A DNA stretch of 34,815 nt from Myxococcaceae bacterium (GTDB taxonomy: Bacteria > Myxococcota > Myxococcia > Myxococcales > Myxococcaceae), in the NCBI GenBank assembly GCA_022842905.1, contig JALHOS010000028.1, forward strand, positions 1-34,815. The letters run 5' to 3'. This document shows, piece by piece, positions 9,029 through 17,559 of this stretch. The notes under the pieces are model-generated. The model was given only the letters and a program-made list of their open reading frames with translations, did no database searches and was not told where the DNA came from. A program made the translations under genes and the position numbers. Position 1 is the stretch's first letter; each line of letters starts with the position of its first letter.

Positions 9029-10039
9029 ATGAAGCGCCTCCTCGTCGCCGCCGTCGTCGCCCTCAGCAGCCTCACGCTCGCTGACCCGCCGCCCCAGGCC
9101 AAGGGCGCGCCGCCCGCGAAGGCCGACGTGAAGGCCGACGTGAAGGCGGAGCCCACGCCGGCGCCGAAGGCCGACGCTGCCAAGCCCGCCGCGCCCGCAG
9201 GCCCCAAGCCGGTCATGGCGGTGACCACCGGCCTGTCCACGCCGGAGTCCGTCCTCTACGACGACAAGACGGACACCTACCTCGTCAGCAACATCAACGG
9301 CTCGCCGCTCGACAAGGACAACAACGGCTACATCACCGAGCTGTCGCCGGACGGCGCGGTGGTGAAGGCCAAGCTCGTGGCTGGCGGAGAGAACGGCGTC
9401 ACGCTCAACGCGCCGAAGGGCCTGGCGCTGAGCAACGGGCTGCTCTTCGTCGCAGACCTGGACACGGTGCGCTGGTTCGACCGCAGCACGGGCGCGCCCA
9501 AGGGTGAGCTCAAGGTGGCCGGCAGCACCTTCGTCAACGATCTCGCCGTCGGGCCCGACGGCCTCATCTACCTGTCCGACTCGGGGCTCAAGGGCGGCAA
9601 GGACGGCTTCGCTCCGACGGGCACCGACGGCGTCTACGCCATCGACGTCAGCGGCAAGAAGGCCAAGCTCAAGACGGTGAAGAAGGACAAGGCGCTGGCG
9701 CGGCCCAACGGCCTGCTCGTGCAGGGCGACACGCTCTACATGGTGCCCTTCGGCGCCAACACGCTCCACGCGTTCGATCTGAAGGCCAAAGCCAAGGCGA
9801 AGGGCGAAGCGACGAAGCTCCCGACGGGTGGGCTCGACGGGTTGGTCGCCGTGGGCGACGAGTTCCTGGTCTCGAGCTGGGAAGGGAAGGCCGTGTACCG
9901 CGGCAAGGTGGGCGGCGAGTTCAAGGAAGTGCTGGGCGGCCTCGAGGCGCCGGCCGACATCGGCTTCGACACCAAGCGCAGCCGCGTGCTGGTGCCCCGC
10001 TTCATGGGCAACGCCGTAGAGGCCTACGAGCTCAAGTGA
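9029..10039 (+). CDS. Exported SMP-30/NHL-like beta-propeller protein
   Basis: This is a 336-residue secreted protein. ATG 9029 is chosen because GAAAGGGA lies 7-13 bases upstream and because a signal peptide (MKRLLVAAVVALSSLTLA, cleavage before D-P-P-P) follows directly; the frame stays open upstream to 8963 but those residues are atypical. After the signal comes a Pro/Ala/Lys linker (about residues 19-55) with K-A-D-V repeats. Then come propeller-like blades marked by G-L-S-T-P-E-S-V, L-N-A-P-K-G-L-A-L, V-N-D-L-A-V-G-P-D-G-L-I-Y-L-S-D and A-R-P-N-G-L-L. That pattern is typical of SMP-30/gluconolactonase/strictosidine-synthase-like six-bladed propellers. The substrate is unknown. It overlaps the 3' end of the opposite-strand Nudix gene by 8 bases. 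Confidence 0.8.
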   Translation: MKRLLVAAVVALSSLTLADPPPQAKGAPPAKADVKADVKAEPTPAPKADAAKPAAPAGPKPVMAVTTGLSTPESVLYDDKTDTYLVSNINGSPLDKDNNGYITELSPDGAVVKAKLVAGGENGVTLNAPKGLALSNGLLFVADLDTVRWFDRSTGAPKGELKVAGSTFVNDLAVGPDGLIYLSDSGLKGGKDGFAPTGTDGVYAIDVSGKKAKLKTVKKDKALARPNGLLVQGDTLYMVPFGANTLHAFDLKAKAKAKGEATKLPTGGLDGLVAVGDEFLVSSWEGKAVYRGKVGGEFKEVLGGLEAPADIGFDTKRSRVLVPRFMGNAVEAYELK

Positions 10040-10529
10040 CGCCGCCGCGCGCGGCGAGGAAGTCGGCGACCGCCAGCCCGGTGCCGAACGGCCAGGGCCG
10101 CAGCTTCGAGCGCGGCACGCGCTTGTAGCCTTCGAGCTCGTCGCCCACCGTCACCTCGCCGCTGGCGCGCACGTGGTACGCGACGATGACCTCGTTGCGC
10201 AGCTCGAACGGGTAGACCCCGACGAGGCGGACCACGGTGCCTTCGAGGCCCAGCTCCTCCCGCAGCTCCCGCAGCACCCCGTCCTCGGGCTTCTCCGCGG
10301 CCTCCAGAAAGCCCGAGACGAGCCCGTACAGCTTCTCGGGCCAGCCTTTGCCTCGCACCAGCAGCACGTCGTCGCCGTGCTCGACGATCGCCGCGACCAC
10401 CGGCGTGGGGTTGCCCCACTGCACGAAGCCGCAGCTGGCCTGGGCACACGCCGGACGCGGGCGCCCGCCATGCACGGCCTGCGTCAGGGCCGCGCCGCAG
10501 CGCGGGCAGAAGCGAAACGCGTCACTCAC
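10032..10529 (-). CDS. Nudix hydrolase with N-terminal zinc ribbon
   Basis: This 165-residue protein has a complete Nudix box (G-x5-E-x7-R-E-L-R-E-E-L-G) near the middle, so it should hydrolyse a nucleoside diphosphate linked to another moiety using Mg2+. The N-terminus has a zinc-ribbon-like Cys set (C-P-R-C-G, then two more Cys about 17-22 residues later), as in NudC-type NADH pyrophosphatases, but the protein is shorter than NudC and the NudC signature is not obvious. The start is GTG 10529, which overlaps the ankyrin gene stop in a GTGA (10526-10529), so its translation is likely coupled to the ankyrin gene. The substrate cannot be predicted. Confidence 0.85.
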   Translation of the reverse strand: MSDAFRFCPRCGAALTQAVHGGRPRPACAQASCGFVQWGNPTPVVAAIVEHGDDVLLVRGKGWPEKLYGLVSGFLEAAEKPEDGVLRELREELGLEGTVVRLVGVYPFELRNEVIVAYHVRASGEVTVGDELEGYKRVPRSKLRPWPFGTGLAVADFLAARGGVT

Positions 10530-10996
10530 TTCTTCCTCGTGGCGAACGCCTCACCGCGCGCGAGGCGGTCCAGCCGTTCCTGGGGCTCGTCGTGGCCCAC
10601 GAAGCTCGCGGCGCGCGCGGCGACCTCCACGGCCTTTCGCTGAAGGCTGCTGCCGTCGTACTGGTACTCCGGCGCCAGCGGCGCCCCGCTGGCCTTCAGG
10701 AACGCCCGGGCGAGGTCCTGCTCGTCGGGCTCGGCGAGCGGCAGCAGCACGGCCACCACCGCCGCGTGCCCGTTCGCCGCGGCCTTGAGCAGCGCCGTCT
10801 CGTGCGAGGTGTCCTTCCAGCTGGGCTCGGCGCCCGCTTCGAGCAAGCGGCGGACGAGGGCGAGCTGCCCGGCCTGCGCCGCGGCGATGAGCGGCGTGCA
10901 GCCTCCTTCGCCGGTCTGGTTGACGTCGCGGGTGTGCTCGAGCGCGCGCTCGAGCGCCGGGAGGCTGCCCTGGTGGATGGCGTCGAAGAGGGACAT
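10526..10996 (-). CDS. Small ankyrin-repeat protein
   Basis: This 156-residue protein begins M-S-L-F-D-A-I, which fits an ankyrin N-cap. Repeats are visible at about residues 31-60 (G-C-T-P-L-I-A-A-A-Q-A-G, L-L-E-A-G-A) and 64-95 (E-T-A-L-L-K-A-A-A-N-G-H). The C-terminal third is charged and not recognised. No signal peptide is seen, so it is probably cytoplasmic and protein-binding. An upstream ATG at 11023 would add nine atypical residues. The gene is divergent from the MopE-like lipoprotein with 87 bases between starts, and its stop overlaps the Nudix start by four bases. Confidence 0.82.
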   Translation of the reverse strand: MSLFDAIHQGSLPALERALEHTRDVNQTGEGGCTPLIAAAQAGQLALVRRLLEAGAEPSWKDTSHETALLKAAANGHAAVVAVLLPLAEPDEQDLARAFLKASGAPLAPEYQYDGSSLQRKAVEVAARAASFVGHDEPQERLDRLARGEAFATRKK

Positions 10997-11083
10997 GGCC
11001 GGCGCAGGGTACGCCAAACCCAAGCGCCGTCACGCGCCCGCGACGTGACAGCCCAGGCCTGCCTGTGCCAAAGGCCCGCCGCC

Positions 11084-12697
11084 ATGTCCGTGGACCGAGT
11101 GCTGGGAGCGCTGTTGATCGTGGGGCTGAGCGGCTGCGACTGCGGCGGGACGAAGTTGGTCGACGCGCCGGAGCTGCCCGACGCGGGGGAGCCGATCGCC
11201 GCCCCGACGTGCGCCGAGCGGACTGAGCTCTGCAACGGCCAAGACGACGACTGCGACGGCGAAGTGGACGAAGGCCTGCCTCGGGTGAGCTGTGGCGTCG
11301 GCGCGTGTGCGCGCGAGCTGCCCGGCTGCTTCCAAGGCCAGCCCGTCACCTGCACGCCCGCCGCCGGCTCGGCCGAGCAGTGCAACGCCGTCGACGACGA
11401 CTGTGACGGCGAGGTCGACGAAGGCCTGCTCCCTCAGACTTGCGGCGTCGGCGAGTGCGCCGAGCTGCGAGCCACGTGCACGCAGGGCCAGGTGCAGGTG
11501 TGCAGCCCGCGGCAGGGCACGGACGAGGTCTGCAACGGCAAGGACGACGACTGCGACGGGACCGTCGACGAAGGCCTCCTCGCCAACACGTCGGGCGACC
11601 TTCGAATCACCAACGACGCGGCCGGCAGCGACTTCGTCTACCTGGGCGCCGGCAACGGCGGCTTTGGGCTGGCCTGGCAGGACAAGCGCGACGGCGCGGC
11701 GATGAAAGGCGAAATTTACTTCGCGGCGCTGCAGCCGGACGGCCGCCGGCGCGGGAGCGATCTGCGCGTGAGCACCAGCGCCGGGACGTCGTCGCACCCC
11801 GCGGTCGTGTGGAACGGCACGGGGTGGGGGTTGGTCTACGCGGACGACGTCGGCGGCGACACGGCGCTCTACTTTCGACCGCTCTCCGCGCAGGGCCAGC
11901 CGCAGGGCGCGGCCACCCGCATCGTCAGCTCCGCCGGTGACGCGGACTGGCCGGACATGGTGTGGACGGGGCAGGGCTATGCGCTGGCGTGGGACGACTC
12001 GCGGCTGGGCGCGAGCAAGCACGACATCTTCGTGCGTCGGCTCGACTCCCAAGGCCGACCGGTGGGCAGCGAGGTCCGCGTGACGACGGACGCCGCGCGG
12101 CAGTCGAACCCGATCCTCAAGTGGAACGGCAGCGGCTTCGGCCTGGTGTGGAACGACAGCCGCCACGGGAGCGGCCGCGAAGTGTACTTCCGCAGGCTCG
12201 ACGGAAACCTCCAGCCCGTCGGCGCCGAGGTGCGCCTGACGCAGGACGCGGCCGACTCCGCCTGGCCGGACCTGGCCTGGAACGGCGTCGATCGGGAGTG
12301 GGCCGTCGTCTGGCACGACCTGAAGACGGGCAACTCGGAGATCTTCTTCGCGCGCGTGAGCGAGCAGGGGGCGCGGCTGGGCACCGAGGTGCGCCTGTCC
12401 GACGCGGTCGGCACCTCGCAGTTCCCGAGCATCGACTGGAACGGCTTCCAGTACGGCGTGTCCTGGCAGGACGATCGCGTCGCTGGCGGAAGGCCCGCGG
12501 TGTACTTCGCGCACGTCAGCGCCCGAGGCCAGAAGACGGCGGCGGAGCTCAAGCTGTCCAACGGCAGCGGCAGCGCGAGCTTCACCACGGCGCTGTGGAA
12601 CGGCTCGACCTTCGCGTTCGCGTGGCGAGACGATCGCGACGCGCCGACGGGCAACACCGAGCTGTACTTCGCGACCGTGGGCTGCCCGACTCCGTAA
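11084..12697 (+). CDS. Lipoprotein with three MopE-type motifs and a predicted seven-bladed propeller
   Basis: This 537-residue exported lipoprotein has a signal peptide and lipobox ending L-S-G-C (Cys 18). Residues ~40-165 hold three copies of C-N-x-x-D-D-D-C-D-G-x-V-D-E-G-L, the putative metal-binding motif (MopE family) common in myxobacteria, separated by Cys-containing spacers. Residues ~175-530 contain seven repeats of about 50 residues. Each has W-N-G-x-G-[FWY]-x-[LV]-x-[WY]-x-D-x-R followed by a [LI]-Y-F-x-R strand, which suggests a seven-bladed beta-propeller. The frame is open far upstream but only ATG 11084 gives the signal peptide. A calcium- or copper-binding surface role is inferred. 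There is no MYXO-CTERM sorting tail. Confidence 0.88.
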   Translation: MSVDRVLGALLIVGLSGCDCGGTKLVDAPELPDAGEPIAAPTCAERTELCNGQDDDCDGEVDEGLPRVSCGVGACARELPGCFQGQPVTCTPAAGSAEQCNAVDDDCDGEVDEGLLPQTCGVGECAELRATCTQGQVQVCSPRQGTDEVCNGKDDDCDGTVDEGLLANTSGDLRITNDAAGSDFVYLGAGNGGFGLAWQDKRDGAAMKGEIYFAALQPDGRRRGSDLRVSTSAGTSSHPAVVWNGTGWGLVYADDVGGDTALYFRPLSAQGQPQGAATRIVSSAGDADWPDMVWTGQGYALAWDDSRLGASKHDIFVRRLDSQGRPVGSEVRVTTDAARQSNPILKWNGSGFGLVWNDSRHGSGREVYFRRLDGNLQPVGAEVRLTQDAADSAWPDLAWNGVDREWAVVWHDLKTGNSEIFFARVSEQGARLGTEVRLSDAVGTSQFPSIDWNGFQYGVSWQDDRVAGGRPAVYFAHVSARGQKTAAELKLSNGSGSASFTTALWNGSTFAFAWRDDRDAPTGNTELYFATVGCPTP

Positions 12698-12735
12698 GTC
12701 TCGACCGCGAAGTCTCGACCGCGAAGTCTCGACCG
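12696..12735. repeat. 14-bp tandem repeat, ~2.9 copies, between convergent genes
   Basis: AAGTCTCGACCGCG occurs at 12696-12709 and 12710-12723, and its first 12 bases recur at 12724-12735. The first copy starts inside the TAA of the MopE-like gene. The array fills most of the gap before the stop of the receiver gene on the other strand. No clear hairpin forms. Confidence 0.9.
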
Positions 12736-12741
12736 TGGCGG

Positions 12742-13116
12742 TCAGGCCACCCTGAGCACCGAGTCGCCCTGCAGGAAGCGGGCGATCGCCTCTGCCGTTG
12801 CGGGCTTGGCCAGCACCAGGTCCGCCCCGGCGAGCAGCGCGGGTTGGCCGATCTCCTCGAGGCTCACCGCGGTGATGATCGCCAGGCGTGGGGCGGGGCT
12901 TCGTCCGCTCGCGCGCACGGCGCGGCACACCTCGAGCCCGTCGGCGCCCGGCATGAGCCAGTCCAGCAGCGCCAGCGTGGGGCCGTTCGGCGCGCACAGC
13001 GCGGCGATGGCGGGCGGCCCGTCACTGACGAGCTCCGGCTCGAAACCCAGGCGCAGCACCAACGCACGCAACAGCTCGCGTTGGATCGCGGAGTCGTCGG
13101 CGATGAGCACGCGCAT
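12742..13116 (-). CDS. Stand-alone CheY-like response regulator receiver
   Basis: This 124-residue single receiver domain starts M-R-V-L-I-A-D-D-S. The acidic pair is D7/D8, the phospho-acceptor is D52 in L-L-D-W-L-M-P-G, the switch residue is T82 and the conserved Lys is K104 in L-A-K-P. No output domain follows. ATG 13116 is chosen because it gives the canonical receiver N-terminus; the frame is open well upstream but is not protein-like there. It lies 74 bases downstream of bioD on the same strand and could be read through from the biotin operon. No partner kinase is nearby. Confidence 0.9.
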   Translation of the reverse strand: MRVLIADDSAIQRELLRALVLRLGFEPELVSDGPPAIAALCAPNGPTLALLDWLMPGADGLEVCRAVRASGRSPAPRLAIITAVSLEEIGQPALLAGADLVLAKPATAEAIARFLQGDSVLRVA

Positions 13117-13190
13117 GAGCGACTCAAATGGTACCGAGGGCGCTCGGGAATTTCGCTTGGGTCGCAGGACACCCAGGTGGCGCGTGACGC

Positions 13191-13886
13191 TCATTCCACC
13201 AGCGAGCGCAGCGCCTGGTCGAACGCCCGCGCCCGCGCCGCAGGCCGGGCGACGTACGGCACCGGTCCAAGCACCAGGAGGTGTGGGGCGCCTCGACGCA
13301 GCTCCGCGGGGTTGGTGGCTGCGGACGGGTCGGCCCGTCGCGCACTGTGCACCAGCACGACGGCCGCGACCGGGACTCGCCGCCGCTCCAGGGCGTCCAG
13401 CGTGAGCCGGGTGTGGTTGAGCGTGCCCAAACCTGCGCGGGCGACGACGACCGCCGACATTCGGCTGATCGCGATCAAATCGAGGACCTCGTGCGTGTCG
13501 TCCAACGGGACCCGCAGGCCGCCGGCCCCCTCGACGACGCCGGACGCCCGCCGCAGCTGGCTCAGCGCCTTCGTCGCGCGGCCCCACACCTGCTGGTGGC
13601 GACGGTGCTGCGCTGGCGCCAGCGCACGCGCGGCGACTCCAGGGGCGAGCGGCGCGGCCAGGCTGGCGAGGTTCACTTGGTCGAGCGGCTGCCACGACCC
13701 GGCCGCCCGCTGCAGGGCCACCGCGTCCGCTGGCCCCATGCGCTCGTCGACGCCGGACTCGTACGGCTTGAAGGCGAAGGGGCGCAGGCCGGCCGTGGCC
13801 ATGAGCCGCAGGAGCGCGCAGGACACCTGGGTCTTGCCGACGCCCGTGTCCGTGGCGGTGACGAAGTAGCGCAGGGGCTTGCTCAC
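13191..13886 (-). CDS. bioD: Dethiobiotin synthetase
   Basis: BioD closes the ureido ring of dethiobiotin from 7,8-diaminopelargonate, CO2 and ATP. It is 231 residues long, as expected. The P-loop T-D-T-G-V-G-K-T lies at about residues 12-19, K-P is at 40-41, and V-V-E-G-A-G-G is at about 117-123. The start is GTG 13886, which overlaps the bioA stop in a GTGA (13883-13886), so expression is coupled to bioA. It is the fourth gene of the bioBFAD operon. Confidence 0.94.
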   Translation of the reverse strand: MSKPLRYFVTATDTGVGKTQVSCALLRLMATAGLRPFAFKPYESGVDERMGPADAVALQRAAGSWQPLDQVNLASLAAPLAPGVAARALAPAQHRRHQQVWGRATKALSQLRRASGVVEGAGGLRVPLDDTHEVLDLIAISRMSAVVVARAGLGTLNHTRLTLDALERRRVPVAAVVLVHSARRADPSAATNPAELRRGAPHLLVLGPVPYVARPAARARAFDQALRSLVE

Positions 13887-15229
13887 GGCGCGTTCCGCTC
13901 CACCCAGTCGACCGCGGCCTCGACGCCGGCGATCAGCTGCTTCGCCTCGGTTTCGTTCAGGCACAGCGGCGGCATCAACACGAGCACGTTCCCCAGCGGG
14001 CGGAGCAGCACCCCCGCATCGCGCGCCGCCAGACACGCGCGGAAGCCGACGCGCTGCTCGAAGGCGAACGGCTCCTTCGTCCCGCGGTCACGCACCAGCT
14101 CGACCCCCGCCATCATCCCCACGCGGCGCACGTCCCCGACGTGCCGGCGCTGCGACAGGCGCTCGAGGCCTTGGGCCAGCACCCGCATGGGTTCGGTGAG
14201 CCGCGCCAACGTCTGCTCCGTTTCGAACAGCGCCAGGCTCGCGAGCGCGGCAGCGCAGGCCAGCGGGTTCCCCGTGTACGTGTGCCCGTGGAAGAACGTC
14301 TTGGCCGCGGCGAAGGGGCCCAAGAACGCCTCGTACACGCGCTCGGACGCGAGCGTCGCGGCGAGCGGCAGGTACCCGCCGGTCAGGCCCTTGGCCAGGC
14401 AGAGTAGATCTGGGCTGACGCCTTCCTGCTCGACGGCGAACATCGTCCCGGTGCGCCCGAAGCCCGTCGCCACCTCGTCGCAAATGAGCAGCACGTCGTG
14501 CGCGCGGCACAGCTCGGCGACGCGGCGCAGGTAGCCCTTGGGCTGCACGAGCATGCCCGCCGCGCCCTGCACCACGGGCTCGATGATGAAGGCCGCCAGC
14601 GTGTCCGCGCGGGCTTCGAACAGCCGCTCCACCGCGGCCAGCGCTTCGTCGAGCACGTTCGGCGTGGGCCAGCGGTACGCGTGCGGCGTGGGCACGCGCT
14701 CCACGTCGAACAGCAGGTGCCGGAAGCGCTCGTGGAACAGCTCGATGCCGCCCAGGCTCACCGAGCCCACCGTGTCGCCGTGGTACGCCTCCGTCAGCCC
14801 GGCGAAGCGCCGCTTCTCTGGCCGGCCGGTCAGCTGCCAGTACTGGTACGCCAGCTTGGCGGCCACCTCGACGGCGGTGCTGCCGGAGTCCGAATAGAAG
14901 ACGCGGCTGAGTCCCTTGGGCGCCCGGCGCGCCAGCTCCGCGGCCAGCTCGATGCTGGGCACGTTGGCTTGGCCGAGCAGCGTGCAGTGCGCCACCTTGT
15001 CCAGCTGCGCCTTCACCGCGGCGTTGAGCACGGGGTGGTTGTGGCCGTGCACCGTCACCCACAACGACGAGATGGCGTCGAGCCAGCGCCGCCCGTCGGT
15101 GTCGAACAGGAAGCTCCCTTCACCCCGCTCGATGATGAGCGGCGCGTCGTCGGGCCAGCCCGCCATCTGCGTGAAGGGGTGCCACACGTGGCGGAGGTCC
15201 TGCTGGAGCAGCGCCTGGGTGCGCGTCAT
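13883..15229 (-). CDS. bioA: 7,8-diaminopelargonate aminotransferase
   Basis: BioA converts 7-keto-8-aminopelargonate to 7,8-diaminopelargonate, a PLP-dependent step that uses SAM as amino donor in the classical enzymes. It is 448 residues long. The N-terminal H-V-W-H-P-F-T-Q-M is the BioA signature, D-E-V-A-T-G-F-G-R-T at about 251-260 contains the PLP-pyridine Asp, and the Schiff-base Lys is K280 in L-A-K-G-L-T-G-G. Whether it uses SAM or lysine (BioK-type) cannot be decided by eye. It starts four bases after the bioF stop. Confidence 0.94.
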   Translation of the reverse strand: MTRTQALLQQDLRHVWHPFTQMAGWPDDAPLIIERGEGSFLFDTDGRRWLDAISSLWVTVHGHNHPVLNAAVKAQLDKVAHCTLLGQANVPSIELAAELARRAPKGLSRVFYSDSGSTAVEVAAKLAYQYWQLTGRPEKRRFAGLTEAYHGDTVGSVSLGGIELFHERFRHLLFDVERVPTPHAYRWPTPNVLDEALAAVERLFEARADTLAAFIIEPVVQGAAGMLVQPKGYLRRVAELCRAHDVLLICDEVATGFGRTGTMFAVEQEGVSPDLLCLAKGLTGGYLPLAATLASERVYEAFLGPFAAAKTFFHGHTYTGNPLACAAALASLALFETEQTLARLTEPMRVLAQGLERLSQRRHVGDVRRVGMMAGVELVRDRGTKEPFAFEQRVGFRACLAARDAGVLLRPLGNVLVLMPPLCLNETEAKQLIAGVEAAVDWVERNAP

Positions 15230-15233
15230 GGGG

Positions 15234-16403
15234 TTAGGCCCTCGAGTGGTTCGGCAGCACGGCGGCCAGCGCGTCGAGCAGCGCCGCCACCTGCGCTTCG
15301 GAGTGCGCCGCCGACAGCGACACCCGCAGCCGGCTGGTCCCGACTGGAACGGTGGGTGGACGAATGGGCCGCACCAACAGGCCTCGCTCGAGCAGCCGCT
15401 GCGACGCCAGCACCGCGCGCTCGGGTGAGCCCAGCACCACGCTGAAGATGTGGGAGGCGCCGTGTGCGGGGAGCCCCAGCGCGGTCAGCCCTTGAGTGAG
15501 CTGCCGCACGCGGTCCCACAGCAGCGCCCGGCGCTCCGGCTCCGCTTCGACGATGTGCAGGGCGGCGAGCGCGGCCTCACAGAGCGCCGGCGGCAGCGCG
15601 GTGGAGAACACCAGCGGCCGCGCGTCGTGCACGAGCCAGGATCGCAGCGCCGCGCTCCCCGCCACGTACGCGCCAACGCAGCCCAACGCCTTCGACAGCG
15701 TGCCCATGAGCACGTCGGGCCGCACACCCGCCGCTTCACACGCCCCAGCCCCACGAGGACCCAGCACGCCCGTCGCGTGGGCTTCGTCCACCACCAGCGC
15801 CGCGCCGCTCGCGTCGCACAGCGCCCGGAGCTCGGCCAGCGGCGCCACGTCGCCGTCCATGCTGAAGACGGTGTCCGTCAGCACTCCGCGCCTGCGGCCG
15901 GGCACCTCGGCGAGCAGGCGCGCCAGGGCCCCCATGTCGCGGTGTGGATAGATGACGACGCGCGCTTTCGACAGCCGGCAGCCGTCCACGAGCGACGCGT
16001 GGTTGAGCGCGTCGCTGAAGACGACGTCACCTTCGCCGAAGAGAACCGGGAGCAGCCCGGTGTTCGCCGCGAAGCCGCTGTTGAAGAGCAGCGCGGCCTC
16101 AGTGCGCTCGAACGTGGCGAGCGCGCGCTCCAGCGCCTGGTGCGCCTCGCTGTCCCCGACGACGAGCCGAGACGCACCCGCGCCGACGCCGTGGGTGTCG
16201 ACGCCTCGCTTCACCGCCGCTGCCAGGCGGCCATCGGCGCACAGACCCAGCGAGTCGTTCGCCGAGAAGTTCACCACCTGGCGCCCGCCGACGGACACCA
16301 CGGCCCCTTGAGGGCTCGACAGCGGCGTCAACCGGCGCGTGTGCCCGCGCGCTTCGTGGGCTGCCAGCGCGGCGTCGGCCCACGCGTCCACGAGGTTCGG
16401 CAC
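15234..16403 (-). CDS. bioF: 8-amino-7-oxononanoate synthase
   Basis: BioF condenses pimeloyl-ACP/CoA with alanine, using PLP. Starting from GTG 16403 gives 389 residues, the usual length. The PLP Lys is K238 in G-T-L-S-K-A-L-G, the cofactor-stacking Asp/His region is V-V-D-E-A-H-A-T-G at about 204-212, and F-S-A-N-D-S-L-G-L is the N-terminal signature. The GTG lies five bases after the bioB TAA, with GAAGG further upstream. The frame stays open upstream into bioB, but that part is a shadow. A decayed copy of this gene's 5' end lies at 19833-20054. Confidence 0.94.
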   Translation of the reverse strand: MPNLVDAWADAALAAHEARGHTRRLTPLSSPQGAVVSVGGRQVVNFSANDSLGLCADGRLAAAVKRGVDTHGVGAGASRLVVGDSEAHQALERALATFERTEAALLFNSGFAANTGLLPVLFGEGDVVFSDALNHASLVDGCRLSKARVVIYPHRDMGALARLLAEVPGRRRGVLTDTVFSMDGDVAPLAELRALCDASGAALVVDEAHATGVLGPRGAGACEAAGVRPDVLMGTLSKALGCVGAYVAGSAALRSWLVHDARPLVFSTALPPALCEAALAALHIVEAEPERRALLWDRVRQLTQGLTALGLPAHGASHIFSVVLGSPERAVLASQRLLERGLLVRPIRPPTVPVGTSRLRVSLSAAHSEAQVAALLDALAAVLPNHSRA

Positions 16404-16408
16404 GGGCT

Positions 16409-17431
16409 TTAGCTGACCTTCGGGCGATCGACGTTCGGCTGGAGCGGCGTCGCGCCCGCGTTCTTCAGCAGCCGCATGTCGTCCTCGAACGTGGGGTTCG
16501 ACGTGGTGAGCAGCGTGTCTCCGAAGAAGATGCTGTTCGCCCCGGCCACCATGCACAGCAGCTGCGCTTCCTGCGAGAGCTGCTGCCGACCCGCCGACAT
16601 GCGCACCATGGCCGCCGGCATGAGGATGCGGGCCACCGCCATCAGGCGCACCAGCTCCAGCGGGTCCACCGGCGGTCGGTTGGCCAGCGGCGTGCCTTCG
16701 ACGGGCACCAGCGCGTTGATGGGCACCGACTCGGGGTGCGGCGTCTGGTTGGCCAGCGTGAGGAGCATGGTGCAGCGGTCGTCCACGCTCTCACCCATGC
16801 CGATGATGCCGCCCGAGCACACGTTGATGCCCTGCGCGCGGACGTGCGCCAGCGTGCGCTTGCGGTCCTCGTAGGTGCGCGTGGTGATGATCTCCCCGTA
16901 GAACGCCTCGGACGAGTCCAGATTGTGGTTGTACGCGTCGAGCCCCGCGTCCTTGAGCCGCTTGGCCTGCGACTCGCTGAGCATGCCCAGCGTGCAGCAC
17001 GCCTCCATGCCGAGCGCCTTGACGCCGCGCACCATCTCCAGCACCGACTCGAACTGGGGGCCTTCCTTCACCTCGCGCCACGCCGCTCCCATGCAGAAAC
17101 GTGTCGCGCCCGCGTCCTTGGCCTGCTTCGCGCTGTCGAGCACCGCCGGCACGCTCATCAACTTCTCGGCCTTGACGCCGGTGTCGTACCGCGCCGCTTG
17201 TGGGCAGTAGCCGCAGTTCTCCGGGCAGCCGCCAGTCTTCACCGACAGCAGGCTGCACAGCTGCACCTTGTTGTCCTTCCACACCGCGCGGTGCACCGAC
17301 TGCGCGCGGTACAGCAGGTCGAGCAGCGGCAGGTCGTGCAGCGCCCGGACCTCGGCGAGCGTCCAGTCGCTGCGAATCGGCACTTCGTTCGCGCTCGGGC
17401 TGTGCGGCGCGTGGGCGTGGGTGGCGTGCAT
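16409..17431 (-). CDS. bioB: Biotin synthase (radical SAM)
   Basis: BioB inserts sulfur into dethiobiotin. It is 340 residues from ATG 17431, which has GAGGAG about eight bases upstream. The radical SAM cluster is C69-P-E-N-C73-G-Y-C76. The [2Fe-2S] ligands are seen as F-C-M-G, A-C-C-T-L-G and N-V-C-S-G-G, plus Arg in R-M-S-A-G-R. The first ~12 residues are His-rich ([10 protein letters not shown]), which is unusual. It is the first gene of bioBFAD, directly behind a BirA-type operator. The frame extends upstream to 17503 but has no better start. Confidence 0.96.
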   Translation of the reverse strand: MHATHAHAPHSPSANEVPIRSDWTLAEVRALHDLPLLDLLYRAQSVHRAVWKDNKVQLCSLLSVKTGGCPENCGYCPQAARYDTGVKAEKLMSVPAVLDSAKQAKDAGATRFCMGAAWREVKEGPQFESVLEMVRGVKALGMEACCTLGMLSESQAKRLKDAGLDAYNHNLDSSEAFYGEIITTRTYEDRKRTLAHVRAQGINVCSGGIIGMGESVDDRCTMLLTLANQTPHPESVPINALVPVEGTPLANRPPVDPLELVRLMAVARILMPAAMVRMSAGRQQLSQEAQLLCMVAGANSIFFGDTLLTTSNPTFEDDMRLLKNAGATPLQPNVDRPKVS

Positions 17432-17474
17432 GGTGGACTCCTCGAAGAGTGGGTCGATAACCAGGAAGGTCGCG

Positions 17475-17503
17475 TGGTTACGGCCGGTCTCACGCCTTGT
17501 CAA
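17475..17503 (-). promoter_or_regulatory. Predicted bioB promoter (-35 TTGACA)
   Basis: On the minus strand a perfect TTGACA (17503-17498) is followed after 17 bases by TAACCA (17480-17475), a poor -10. This would start transcription near 17468, about 37 bases before the bioB ATG. The -35 lies inside one half of the BirA operator, so bound BirA would block RNA polymerase. Confidence 0.5.
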
Positions 17504-17529
17504 CCACCGGGCACCTGGTTGGTTGACGA
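17497..17529. promoter_or_regulatory. BirA-type biotin operator
   Basis: TTGTCAACC (17497-17505) and GGTTGACGA (17521-17529) form an inverted repeat with a 15-base spacer. The known bacterial BirA operator is TTGTAAACC, 14-15 bases, GGTTTACAA; the match here is close in both arms and exact in spacing. It sits 66-98 bases upstream of the bioB start and 31-63 upstream of the divergent radical SAM gene. It predicts biotin-dependent repression of bioBFAD by a BirA with an N-terminal winged helix encoded elsewhere. Confidence 0.8.
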
Positions 17530-17559
17530 CGCGACAGCCTGCTAGGTCACGCGCTCCGC

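Noticed and set aside
12742-13695. Extended 317-codon version of the receiver gene
   Set aside because: The added N-terminal part is antisense-like sequence overlapping bioD; the receiver domain begins exactly at ATG 13116.
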